Shown piece by piece: positions 32,401 through 42,266 of a stretch of 64,000 nucleotides of DNA. Position 1 is the stretch's first letter. Each line of letters begins with the position of its first letter. A program made the translations under genes and the position numbers. Source of the DNA: Macrostomum hystrix. Its lineage: Eukaryota; Platyhelminthes; Macrostomidae. Location: positions 3,004,501-3,068,500 of the forward strand of contig CATNEN010000011.1 of assembly GCA_950097015.1 (NCBI GenBank), written 5' to 3'. Below the pieces are notes generated by a model. The model was not told where the DNA came from. It did no database searches and was given only the letters and a program-made list of their open reading frames with translations.

Positions 32401-35185
32401 CACTCTCAATCACTCTTCATCACTCTCAGTCACTCTTCATCACTCTCAGTCACTCTTCATCACTCTCAGTCACTCTGTGTCACTCTCAATCACTCTTCAT
32501 CACTCTCAGTCACTCTTCATCACTCTCAGTCACTCTTCATCGCTCTCAGTCACTCTTCATCACTCTCAGTTACTCTTCATCACTCTCAGTCACTCTTCAT
32601 CACTCTCAGTCGCTCTTCATCGCTCTCAGTCACTCTCAATCGCTCTCAGTCACTCTTCATCACTCTCAGTCACTCTTCATCACTCTCAATCACTCTTCAT
32701 CACTCTCAGTCACTCTTCATCACTCTCAGTCACTCTTCATCGCTCTCAGACACTCTTCATCACTCTCAGTCACTCTTCATCACTCTCAATCACTCTTCAT
32801 CACTCTCAGTCACTCTTCATCACTCTCAGTCACTCTTCATCGCTCTCAGACACTCTTCATCGCTCTCAGTCACTCTTCATCGCTCTCAGTTACTCTTCAT
32901 CACTCTCAGTCACTCTGTGTCACTCTCAGTCACTCTTCATCACTCTCAGTCACTCTTCATCACTCTCAGTCACTCTTCATCACTCTCAGTCACTCTTCAT
33001 CGCTCTCAGACACTCTTCATCGCTCTCAGTCACTCTTCATCGCTCTCAGTCACTCTTCATCGCTCTCAGTCACTCTCAATCGCTGTCAGTTACTCTCAGA
33101 CACTCCTTGACACTCTCAAACACTCTCTGATCTCTCTGTCACCCTCAATTGTACTCAGTCACTCTCGGGTATCTAACCAAATAATTTTACTATAATTGGA
33201 GTGCTGAATTTTTCATTAACAACAAACTATTCGTTCCCCAAAGTAATTTAAGCAACATTAATTTTAAGACACAAAAATCTTTCAGGTCAATACTACTGCT
33301 TGAACATGGGCATCATCACACTATCAACATTTCTCTGCGTTATTGTTGTCAATTTTCATTTTCGCGGCGACAACCGACAGGAAGTGCCGTTTTGGCTCAA
33401 AAAGGTGGGCAGTACGTTTAGTGTGTTTGCATTGGGGTGGGTGTAGATTGTATAATTTGGGGTGGGTGTAGATTGTGAAACTTGGGGTGGGTGTAGATTG
33501 TATAATTTGGGGTGGGTGTAGATTGTATAATTTGGGGTGGGTGTAGATTGTGAAACTTGGGGTGGGTGTAGATTGTATAATTTGGGGTGGGTGTAGATTG
33601 TATAATTTGGGGTGGGTGTAGATTGTGTAATTTGGGGTGGGTGTAGATTGTGTAATTTGGGGTGGGTGTAGATTGTATAATTTGGGGTGGGTGTAGATTG
33701 TATAATTTGGGGTGGGTGTAGATTGTGTAATTTGGGGTGGGTGTAGATTGTGTAATTTGGGGTGGGTGTAGATTGTATAATTTGGGGTGGGTGTAGATTG
33801 TATAATTTGGGGTGGGTGTAGATTGTGTAATTTGGGGTGGGTGTAGATTGTGTAATTTGGGGTGGGTGTAGATTGTATAATTTGGGGTGGGTGTAGATTG
33901 TGTAATTTGGGGTGGGTGTAGATTGTGTAATTTGGGGTGGGTGTAGATTGTGTAATTTGGGGTGGGTGTAGATTGTGTAATTTGGGGTGGGTGTAGATTG
34001 TGTAATTTGGGGTGGGTGTGCTGCATTGTGTCGCATTTTAAATAACATTTACATTTTTTGATTCAGCTGGCCATTGTCCATGGCGCTCGCCTGTTATGCG
34101 TTAACTTAAACAAGCCGGCTGCTCCTCAGCAGCATCAGCAGCAGCAGCTGCTGCAGCAGCAGCATCAGAAATCAAGCAACAGAAATCAGCAGCAGCAGCA
34201 GCAGCGGAAGCATCAGCAGCAGCGCCCGGAGGAGCTTCCAATGCACGCGACAGGAATCCACTCGCCTGGTTTCACCAATCAGAACCAGGTCGGCCACAAC
34301 AGCGGCGGTAGTCCCACCTCCACGACTTCTTATTCAACAACGGGGCGCAGGGGACACCACCTGCTGCCGTTGCAGCATCAGCAGCAGCAGCAACAGCAGC
34401 AGCAGCAGTATCCCAACTTCAACGCAGAAGATGTCTACCATCAGGCGCATCATCAGCAGCGCGGAGGGCTTATGGGGGCCGCCGGCCCCTCTTCGCAGCC
34501 TGGAGTTTTTGCTGAAGTTGACGAAATGCTGCTGCAGTGCTTGCCAAGGTGGGTCCGCGACCGTTCAGTCCATGGACAGAATCCTAATTTCTAACCTCAT
34601 AGTATGATTCCAGCTTTCCACTGTGCAACAAGCTCAGTAGTCTGCCAATCTAATCTACCAATCTAATCTACCAATCTAATCTAGCAATCTAATCTACCAA
34701 TCTGTCTACCTTTCTGTCTACCTTTCTGTCTACCAATCTGTCTACCTTTCTGTCTACCTTTCTGTCTACCAATCTGTCTACATTTCTGTCTACCAATCTG
34801 TCTACCTTTCTGTCTACCAATCTGTCTACCTTTCTGTCTACCAATCTGTCTACCTTTCTGTCTACCTTTCTGTCTACCAATCTGTCTACCTTTCTGTCTA
34901 CCAATCTGTCTACCTTTCTGTCTACCAATCTGTCTACCTTTCTGTCTACCTTTCAATATTTGCACATTGTTCATCTCACGCAGGTGTGTACATCTACTCT
35001 GACTTTCTCATCGTCAGGCAGTGTACACTCTCACTGTGCCTTGGAGGTTGGCCCTTAAGTTTCTAAATTGTGCAAACGACAACCCCAAGCCTTCTCTCCG
35101 GTGTTGCACATCTCAGTAAACTTGAATTGATCTGTCATCTAGGCAACTGCTCCTGCAACAGCAGCAGCATCAGCAGTTGCTCCGT

Positions 35186-35218
<33 letters not shown>

Positions 35219-35542
35219 CAGAGGCAGCAGCACAGATCTGGCGGCGGCTCCGAGATGTTCCCAGCTGCCGTTCTAGACGCCGCCACTCGTCGTCGCATCA
35301 ACATGCTGACCAAGGATGTTCAAGACATTGTCAAGGCCCTGCGCTATATTCAGCGCCTGCACGAGAATCGGGAACGCGTCAACAAGATCGTGCAGGAGTG
35401 GCGCAGTGTCGGCCTTGTGCTGGACCGTTTGTTCTTTGTCATCTATTTCATCACCATCGCAGTCTCCTCGGTGGGATTTTTCAGCTCTAGCGATACCGTG
35501 GACACCACCATATTGCCAAACGCAAATAATTCACCCACATGA
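20393..35542 (+). CDS. Nicotinic acetylcholine receptor subunit, alpha type, with anion-channel-like pore
   Basis: Nine exons (20393-20426, 22030-22385, 26849-26958, 29538-29711, 30502-30788, 31217-31303, 33286-33404, 34067-34548, 35143-35542) join in phase to 2049 bases, 682 residues. Subunits of this family form pentameric ligand-gated channels in the plasma membrane. A signal peptide ends near Ala30. The Cys-loop is C200-C214 with the usual 13-residue spacing. Binding-site features include LYN of loop A, W221 of loop B and the vicinal C268-C269 of loop C (YPCCPEP), which define an alpha-type subunit. M1 (288-312), M2 (318-340), M3 (351-375) and M4 (641-663) are clear. The M2 entrance reads Pro315-Ala316-Lys317 where cation channels have Gly-Glu-Lys; Pro-Ala there marks acetylcholine-gated chloride channels. 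The M3-M4 loop is rich in Gln. Exon 1 is the least certain join. Confidence 0.92.
20458..20516. repeat. GCT/GCC trinucleotide-rich tract
   Basis: Imperfect run of GCTGCCGCTGCTGCTGCTGA in receptor intron 1; not in a supported coding frame. Confidence 0.6.
21030..21977. repeat. Minisatellite, about 33-base unit, receptor intron 1
   Basis: Units with core GGGGAGAATTGATAAAATGG plus GAGATTTGAGGGAA; purine-rich on the + strand. Ends about 50 bases before the proposed acceptor of exon 2. Confidence 0.93.
22030..22385 (+). CDS. Receptor exon 2 (signal core, N-terminal helix, first beta strands)
   Basis: Acceptor CACCCTGCCAG, donor GTGAGT. Includes [13 protein letters not shown] (N-terminal helix) and [17 protein letters not shown], both typical of nicotinic subunits. 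Confidence 0.88.
22386..22621. repeat. Minisatellite, 13-base unit, receptor intron 2
   Basis: TGTCTAACAGTTG repeated about 15 times. Array-like sequence starts at the splice donor itself (GTGAGTCTAAC). Each unit carries a CTAAC branch-point-like motif followed by AG. Confidence 0.9.
22622..23175. other. Receptor intron 2, AT-rich unique stretch
   Basis: Nothing recognised. Confidence 0.4.
23176..23430. repeat. Minisatellite, 19-base unit, receptor intron 2
   Basis: GAAAGATGGAAGGAGGGGA repeated about 13 times, almost pure purine. Confidence 0.92.
23910..23940. repeat. CTG trinucleotide run
   Basis: About ten CTG units in receptor intron 2. Confidence 0.8.
24203..25495. repeat. Minisatellite, 10-base based, receptor intron 2
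   Basis: Interleaved GAGTGACAGA, GAGTGACTGACA and GTCAGTGAAA units. Open in several frames on both strands (spurious ORFs to 298 codons). Confidence 0.93.
25984..26806. repeat. Minisatellite, 46-base unit, receptor intron 2
   Basis: About 18 units containing TGTCTAACATGTTCTCAG and CTCAACTAGAACAAG. GTTCT and AGAAC inside the unit are complementary, so each unit could form a small hairpin. The array ends 40 bases before exon 3. Confidence 0.95.
26849..26958 (+). CDS. Receptor exon 3 (loop D to loop A)
   Basis: Acceptor GTCCTTAG, donor GTAAGT. Encodes [11 protein letters not shown] and [11 protein letters not shown], near-diagnostic of nicotinic subunits. Confidence 0.93.
26959..27506. other. 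Receptor intron 3, unique part
   Basis: About 550 bases with nothing recognised. Confidence 0.4.
27507..29440. repeat. Minisatellite, 22-base unit, about 85 copies, receptor intron 3
   Basis: Unit core AGTAGACCACGACACAATGA. Variants GAGAAG, GAGGAG and a GATCATG form recur in blocks. The last ~140 bases switch to a related unit with AGTAGTCAATCAGACTATGA. Confidence 0.97.
29538..29711 (+). CDS. Receptor exon 4 (Cys-loop, loop B)
   Basis: Acceptor ATCTCCTCAG, donor GTGAGG. Encodes [18 protein letters not shown], the Cys-loop with FFPFDVQTC, and GPWTYDG of loop B. Confidence 0.93.
29714..30330. repeat. Minisatellite, 10-base unit, receptor intron 4
   Basis: GATGGGATCG and GATGGGATTG units. The array starts within 5 bases of the donor of exon 4 (GTGAGGGATGGGATTGGATG). 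Confidence 0.95.
30502..30788 (+). CDS. Receptor exon 5 (loop C, M1, pore entrance)
   Basis: Acceptor CACCATGCCAG, donor GTGAGG. Encodes the vicinal cysteine pair, M1 and the Pro-Ala-Lys entrance of M2. Confidence 0.93.
30903..31176 (+). mobile_element. tRNA-derived SINE, family 2, receptor intron 5
   Basis: B-box-like GGGGTTCGATCCCC near the head, then a body with ACCCAGCTGTTAAATGGG, resembling the conserved central domain of several animal SINE families, and an ATT-rich tail. The exact start is uncertain. Confidence 0.6.
31217..31303 (+). CDS. Receptor exon 6 (M2 pore helix)
   Basis: Acceptor GAATTTCAG, donor GTAATT. An 87-base exon encoding [20 protein letters not shown] and DSFPRIG. Position 9' is Val and not the usual Leu; 20' is Lys with Glu at 19'. 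Confidence 0.88.
31304..32267. other. Receptor intron 6, AT-rich then unique sequence
   Basis: AT-rich 31400-31860, ordinary 31870-32260. No feature recognised. Confidence 0.35.
32268..33172. repeat. Minisatellite, 10/20-base unit, receptor intron 6
   Basis: CACTCTCAGT and CACTCTTCAT alternate. Gives Ser/His-rich spurious ORFs to 288 codons. Confidence 0.95.
33286..33404 (+). CDS. Receptor exon 7 (M3)
   Basis: Acceptor AATCTTTCAG, donor GTGGGC. Encodes [20 protein letters not shown], then a basic segment and WLKK at the start of the cytoplasmic loop. Confidence 0.88.
33434..34020. repeat. Minisatellite, 24-25-base unit, receptor intron 7
   Basis: About 24 units with core GGGTGTAGATTGTATAATTT. 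The array starts 30 bases after the donor and ends 46 bases before the next exon. Confidence 0.95.
34067..34548 (+). CDS. Receptor exon 8 (M3-M4 cytoplasmic loop, Gln-rich)
   Basis: Acceptor TTTTGATTCAG, donor G|GTGGGT in phase 2. Starts with [12 protein letters not shown], the amphipathic segment after M3, then runs of CAG/CAA-encoded Gln and His. Confidence 0.85.
34640..34962. repeat. Minisatellite, 12-base unit, receptor intron 8
   Basis: TCTGTCTACCTT and TCTGTCTACCAA units. Confidence 0.93.
35006..35101 (-). mobile_element. SINE family 1, 3' fragment, receptor intron 8
   Basis: Reverse complement matches the body of the SINE at 6278-6616, including AGTGAGAGTGTACACTGCCT and the following GACGATG. 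The tRNA-like head is missing. It ends about 40 bases before exon 9. Confidence 0.75.
35143..35542 (+). CDS. Receptor exon 9 (MA helix, M4, stop)
   Basis: Acceptor TCATCTAG. A further Gln run, then the helix before M4 ([14 protein letters not shown]) and M4, then a 19-residue extracellular tail and TGA. Confidence 0.9.
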
Positions 35543-37064
35543 GGCACTAGCTGTTAGCAACCGCAGCAGCGAAGTAAATTATGCTCATCCTAAACCTTGA
35601 AGTAAGGTGCTGACCAATTAAAATTTGGAGGGGCATCAAACGCAAACAGATTTCAAGGTTTCCTTGTCCCGCTTTCTGCTTTCGAATGTGAGTTATAACA
35701 AATTATGCTTTACCGTTAACTATACGTTTCTCAAATGAATTTTTACGTGCTTATAGTTTGTGTTTAAAATACCTTGCCTAACGAAGTGTTCTATAAAATA
35801 TAAACTTTGTCTCCATGATGTAACAGGAGTTGATTTATTCCTTATTATTTACTTTGCGATTTTTGATACACTTTAAACGTAGATAGACTTAAGTACAACT
35901 TGCTCTTAGGTATTATCATTATTTGCTCAAACAATTTCATACGTGTTTATTTATATTAGATAAAAAATATCTTTTTGTTTTAACGTAAGCCCGGAACTTT
36001 CTTCCAACAGTTGGTTGCACATCGTGCACGGATTAAACCAGGACTTGCTGAAAAGAATATTTTTGTGAAGGCATTGTCAATTGCAGATTCATAAGATTAT
36101 CACTGAAGTACTTACTATTCGCGTAGTTATAAAGTTGATTTATGGTGTTTCATTAACTTACCATAAATAAACTTTCTTTCTTAACTTTGAGTATCTAAAA
36201 AATAATTACAGATTTTTTTCTTGAAATCCAAATTAAAAAATATATATAAACTTTTGAAACATTTGAAACGTTCTAAAAATGCAATTAGTGAATTCTATTA
36301 GGCCTTGTATTAATTAAAATAATTGTATCTTTGATAAATAAAATGGATTTTTATCTTCAAATGACATTAAAACAGAGTCTAATTCACGTCATATACGTCA
36401 TATAGTTAAGAAAACCACCAGATTCCAAGAAAAAACGAAAAAATTGCTTTAAAATCTTAAATTAAGCTACATAAACAAAAGCGACTATATAAATTGCCAA
36501 TGCCTGATAGCCGTAGGACTTTTTATTTTATTTTTTGAAAATTTTTCGTGTACCTTGCATGTTTTATTTGTATGTAGTATTGCGCAACAAAGTTAGCTGC
36601 TAAATTTGATGCATATTGACCTCAATTTAGTACACAATTTCTATGAACTTAAAGTCTTATTAGTGATAAAAATGCGAAAATGTTACCTATAATCGGACTC
36701 ACTGCTGCATGCGCGATCAGTATCAGATTCTTGTCATTTTTTTACTTTTTAGTAAAAACACTTCAGTCAGCTTTCGTCGATGCCTATTTTGTAGTAATTG
36801 CATGCGTAAGAAAGTCACTCTTCTAAAAAAATAGTTGCTCATTTAAATATTTTACATAACCAGTAACTTTTATTTATAACAAAAGTGTTAAAAAACTGCG
36901 TGATCACGTTATGGCTTTAAATTCTGATGCTTTCTTTTTCTGCGCCGTTAATTGAATACAAAAGCTTTAAAAATTGATCGAATGCAAAATAGTATTGATT
37001 TGTTTTTTAAGACTATATTATATCGTTCGTTTTATAGTAATTTTCAATGATTAGCAACTTGAGT
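35543..37064. other. AT-rich intergenic region
   Basis: Receptor 3' UTR at its left end; otherwise no gene, RNA or repeat recognised. Confidence 0.45.
36166..36171 (+). terminator. Candidate receptor poly(A) signal
   Basis: First AATAAA seen downstream of the receptor stop (about 620 bases). Confidence 0.3.
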
Positions 37065-37882
37065 AAATATTTGAATAAATATAAATGAGTCCATTGAGTT
37101 ACTAATAAGAGTCTGTGGATTACCAATTAATGTCTGTTAATCACTGATGCGACTGCGAAAAATAACGAGAAACTGTGAATTTACAGTCTGAGCCAATGAA
37201 CTAACAATGAGTCTAAATAATAGTAAGAGTCTGTGAACGATAGTGAGAGTCTGTGAATGGTTGTGAGAGTCTGTGAACGATAGTAAGAGTCTGTGAACGA
37301 TAGTAAGAGTCTGTGAACGATAGTGAGAGTCTGTGAATGGTTGTGAGAGTCTGTGAATGGTTGTGTGAGTCTGTGAATGATTTTGAGAGTCTGTGAACGA
37401 TATTGAAAGTCTGTGAATTCTTGGGAGAGTCTGTGAACGATAGTGAGAGTCTGTGAACTACAGTGAGAGTCTGAATGATTGTGAGAGTCTGTGAACGACA
37501 GTGAGAGTCTATGAACGATAGTGAGAGTCCGTGAATGATTCTGAGAGTCTGTGAACGACAGCGAGAGTCTGTGAATGGTTGTGAGAGTCTGTGAACGACA
37601 GTGAGAGTCTGTGAACGACAGTGAGAGTCTGTGAATGATTGTGAGAGTCTGTGAACGACAGTGTGAGTCTGTGAACGATAGTGAGAGTCCGTGAATGATT
37701 TTGAGAGTCTGTAAACCACAGTGAGAGTCTTTGAACGACAGTGAGAGTCTGTGAATGATTGTGAGAGTCTTTGAACGACAGTGAGAGTCTGTAAGTTGTT
37801 GGGAGAGTCTATGAACGATAGTGAGAGTCTGTAAATTATTGGGAGAGTCTGTGAACGACAGTGAGAGTCTGTGAACCAAATT
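37065..37882. repeat. Minisatellite, 20-base unit
   Basis: GAGAGTCTGTGAACGATAGT with many variants. Shares the 13-base core GAGAGTCTGTGAA with 40258-40770. Confidence 0.93.
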
Positions 37883-38423
37883 ATCGTTATGCAAGTTAAT
37901 TGCAAAGGTTTTTTTAAGATTCTCGATTGTAAACGACTGTGAATGAATGAAACTTCACAGACGCAAACTTTTTTCGTCAAACGTTTTATTAATTAAGGAT
38001 TAGGTCGTATTTCCATATTTATCCATTTTCGCATCGAAAAAATTATTTTAGACAGAAAAATCCGACAGCCTTCAAGTGAATCCGCTTTATTCCTTTCTTT
38101 TCCAATTGCTGGCTTCAGAAAGATTTACAATGCCGAATTTCCAGGAATACTCGATAGGATTAGGAAATAATAAATTCTGAAGGTATTATCTGGCAGGTAT
38201 TTTCCTCACGGAACGGATATTGTCTAGCAAGTCTATTTATTTTGGATCATTTTTTCCTCCTTAAAATTCCAATTAACTGCTCCAGGTGAACTGCCAGAAA
38301 TGTCAGCCGAGTAAGAAGTTTGTGTTAGATTGTGTTCCAGACATTCTGCATCATTTTAAGTTGCTCAGGCCTGAGACTTGAGAAGAGTTGAAAGAGGTAA
38401 TTAGTTAGGGACTGGATGAGGGA
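37883..38423. other. Intergenic unique stretch
   Basis: Nothing recognised. Confidence 0.35.
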
Positions 38424-38790
38424 ATACAAGAGATTAGATCAGAGATTAGATCGGAGATTAGATCAGAGATTAGATCAGAGATTAGATCAGAGATTAGATC
38501 AGAGATTAGATCAGAGATTAGATCAGAGATAAGATCAGAGAATAGAAGAGGTTAGATCAGAGAATAGAAGAGATTAGATCAGAGATAAGATCAGAGATTA
38601 GATCAGAGAATAGAAGAGATTATATCAGAGATAAGATCAGAGATTAGATCAGAGAATAGAAGAGATTAGATCAGAGAATAGAAGAGATTAGATCAGAGAT
38701 AAGATCAGAGATTAGATCAGAGAATAGAAGAGATTAGATGAGTGAGGATCAGAGAATAGAAGAGAGTAGATCGGAGATTAAATCAAAGAT
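38424..38790. repeat. Minisatellite, 12-base unit
   Basis: GATCAGAGATTA with variants GATAA and GAATAGAA. Confidence 0.9.
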
Positions 38791-39447
38791 TATATTGGAG
38801 TTGATTTCAGAGAATGTTACTTTCGATTTTGAGTTGCCTGTATTACAGTATTATATGTCAATTGTACTGATCACTGTAGAATTTCAAAATATTGTGAACT
38901 ACCAATTAATCGGCGACAAAGCCATCAGAAACTAATTTCCTGATATTGTGAAATTGTAAATCTAAAATTTATGATGTTAATAATAGGTAAAATTAGTTTT
39001 GCAAAAAAGCAAATAGTCGCCGAGATAATAAGATTGAGTAAAATCTTTTATGAAGATCCTTAATAAAGCAAGAAATAAGACCCCACGACAGACCTGTCTG
39101 TAAGCCCTATTAAGATACTCCTGCCCCATTACCGATAGAACTCAAATTTCATTAATGAGCTGCAGCACCCATTGTTGGTCAATGGAAAATAGATTTTTAT
39201 TAAGAGTTTGATAGGATTAAACCTTTTTTAATTAACAATGGTGGCACGCCTTAGCAACTGTTGCTATGTGGTGACTTTTTATCTGAAAAAATCGAAATAG
39301 TCGCTAAGATGAAAGACTTAAAATCCCAGTGTGTCCATTAAAAAACAATATTACTTTTATCACTGCATTCTAGTGCTTAGTACAAGGGGAAGTCTGTGAA
39401 TTGATTGCTAGCGCCTGTGATGTACAATCACGAAAAAAATATATTAA
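38791..39447. other. Intergenic unique stretch
   Basis: About 660 bases with nothing recognised. Confidence 0.35.
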
Positions 39448-40255
39448 AAGCCCAAGGAAATCCGTGACTACACGAAGAAAGTGTGTGAATACACTAAGAA
39501 TGACTGAATCCACTAAGAAAGTGTGTGAATCCACTAAGAAAGTGTGTGAATCCACTAAGAAAGTGTGTGAATCCACTAAGAATGACTGAATCCACTAAGA
39601 AAGTGTGTGAATACACTAAGAATGACTGAATCCACTAAGAAAGTGTGTGAATCCACTAAGAAAGTGTGTGAATCCACTAAGAAAGTGTGTGAATCCACTA
39701 AGAAAGTGTGTGAATCCACTAAGAAAGTGTGTGAATCCACTAAGAAAGTGTGTGAATCCACTAAGAAAGTGTGTGAATCCACTAAGAAAGTGTGTGAATC
39801 CACTAAGAAAGTGTGTGAATCCACTAAGAAAGTGTGTGAATCCACTAAGAAAGTGTGTGAATCCACTAAGAAAGTGTGTGAATCCACTAAGAAAGTGTGT
39901 GAATCCACTAAGAAAGTGTGTGAATCCACTAAGAAAGTGTGTGAATCCACTGAGAAAGACTGTGAATCCACTAAGAAAGTGTGTGAATCCACTAAGAAAG
40001 TGTGTGAATCCACTAAGAAAGTGTGTGAATCCACTAAGAAAGTGTGTGAATCCACTAAGAAAGTGTGTGAATCCACTAAGAAAGTGTGTGAATCCACTAA
40101 GAAAGTGTGTGAATCCACTAAGAAAGACTGTGAATCCACTAAGAAAGTGTGTGAATACACTAAGAAATACTGTGAATCCACTCAGAAATACTGCGAATCC
40201 ACTAACAAAGACTCTGAATACACTAAGAAAGACTGTGAATCCAATAAAAAAGTGT
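39448..40255. repeat. Minisatellite, 21-base unit, about 36 copies
   Basis: Core AGTGTGTGAATCCACTAAGA. Because 21 is a multiple of 3, several frames are open on both strands (to 216 codons). Confidence 0.95.
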
Positions 40256-40257
40256 GA

Positions 40258-40770
40258 GAATCACGCTGAGAAAACACACTGTGAGAGTCTGTGAATCACA
40301 CTGTGAGAGTCTGTGAATCACACTGCGAGAGTCTGTGAATCCCACTGTGAGAGTCTGTGAATCACACTGTGAGAGTCTGTGAATCACACTGCGAGAGTCT
40401 GTGAATCACACTGTGAGAGTCTGTGAATCACACTGTGAGAGTCTGTGAATCACACTGTGAGAGTCTGTGAATCACACTGTGAGAGTCTGTGAATCACACT
40501 GTGAGAGTCTGTGAATCACACTGTGAGAGTCTGTGAATCACACTGTGAGAGTCTGTGAATCACACTGTGAGAGTCTGTGAATCACACTGTGAGAATCTGT
40601 GAATCCCACTGTGATAGTCTGTGAATCCCACTGTGATAGTCTGTGAATCACACTGTGATAGTCTGTGAATCACACTGTGATAGTCTGTGAATCACACTGT
40701 GAGAGTCTGTGAATCCCACTGTGAGAGTCTGTGAATCACACTGTGAGAGTCTGTGAATCAAACAAGTTAC
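40258..40770. repeat. Minisatellite, 22-base unit, about 23 copies
   Basis: Core GAGAGTCTGTGAATCACACT. It directly follows the previous array and shares TGTGAATC with it. Confidence 0.95.
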
Positions 40771-41617
40771 TATTGGTTAAAAATCATGCAGTGAAAGATG
40801 TTATGCTAAGTATTCTGTCATTTTATACCGTACGTAGAAGGCTCTGGACATAAAATGGCAGCATTTCTCCCATGCTGCCTGTGACAGAACACATGAAACG
40901 AAATTACAAGCAACGAAACTAAATCAAGGCCTCTGACTGTCCAGATTCCCAACAGATTTTGTGTCGCCTACTGTGTCTCAAACTGCTTGAGTAATTGCAT
41001 AAAATATCGCGCTGCCTGCATGATGCACTCATTTAGTTTGACAATCGGATCGAAAGTAACTTTCGTCAGCAATATGATTTATCGATTTCTATCCCGACCA
41101 GGATGAAGTCTAAAGCCAAGCTTTGGTTAACGTAAACTGCAGTGAACAAATTTCGATGCTCTAGTCGATTACTGCCTACTTACGAGTAGAAATGAATATT
41201 TTCTGTGAATATTTTTAGTCTTGCATCTAAAGAATACTTGTTGCTAAAAAATAAATAATGCACACTCGAGACTCTATCTAGAGAATATCAAGAAATACTT
41301 GATTTAAAACGTGTTGCTAGTTGAACTGAATTTATTAGAATCAAATGTCGATATCGAGACCAAAGCTTTAAACCTACTAGGCAAGAATCTTAACTTAATA
41401 AAAAATTAGGTTATGCTAATGCTGGTTCTGTATACACCGCAATAAACTTTCTAAAATATCAACTGTATCAATGATTTAGTTGTTCAAGCAAGGTCGATCG
41501 CAACACCGAAATATAATACTGTAAAAACAGAACCCTTGCTTGCTTCTTTCGGGCAAATGAATTTTAATATTAGCGAATTGGCCAGGTGTAATGTAATTAG
41601 CATAAGTAACGCAGGTC
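40771..41617. other. Upstream region of amnionless
   Basis: No repeat or gene recognised; contains the presumed promoter-proximal sequence. Confidence 0.4.
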
Positions 41618-41627
41618 TATATATAAA
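41618..41627 (+). promoter_or_regulatory. TATA box of amnionless
   Basis: TATATATAAA 67 bases before the start codon, which would place transcription start near 41648 and leave a 5' UTR of about 35 bases. Confidence 0.6.
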
Positions 41628-41684
41628 CTTGGAAGCTTTCAAAGCAAAACAAAAAACACATTTTATTCTCTTGAATTTGTAAGC

Positions 41685-42266
41685 ATGGCTACAAGCAACT
41701 GCCTAAATCTATTGCTGTTTCTTCTTGTCTGCCTGCAGCAACAGCAGCAGCATCAGGTGTTTGCCCTGCACACTACTCATGCTCAGCCTAGAATATGGGA
41801 TTTTATCCCAACGGCAAATTTTCGCCAGAAAGAAAATTGGATCGGGGGTCGCGTGCCATGCGCCAAAGATTCCGTCAGCCTGACCTCCACGCCGGCCCTC
41901 ATCGGCTTGACATTGCCGATGCTGAGACAGCGCGAGATTCGATTCCCCGACGCTGACGGCTCGGCGACTCTCGTCCTATTTAACGGCGCAGGCATCGAAG
42001 CATTTGACGAGTCGCTGATATCCGGCGAGGAGCAATGTCCTGGCGGTCGCATCAGAAATTTGAAATTTAACTTTACTAATCCAACTGACTGGTTCCTCAC
42101 AGATAATTGGCTATTGAGTACTGCTACAGGTGTGATCAATAAGGTTGAGTTCAATGCTCTGCCAGTGGACTTGCTGCCCGGTGCATGCGACACAGTCAGG
42201 TTTAGAGACAATGCAACATTCCTGGTTAAACTGATGGGACACAGCGACCAGTTTCGAGTTGGTCAG
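41685..42266 (+). CDS. amn: Amnionless exon 1
   Basis: ATG 67 bases after the TATA box; donor CAG|GTGAGT, phase 0. Signal peptide and first extracellular fold. Confidence 0.92.

Noticed and set aside
39576-40294. Possible CRISPR-like array of 21-22-base repeats
   Set aside because: Units are contiguous with no unique spacers, in an animal genome; a plain minisatellite.
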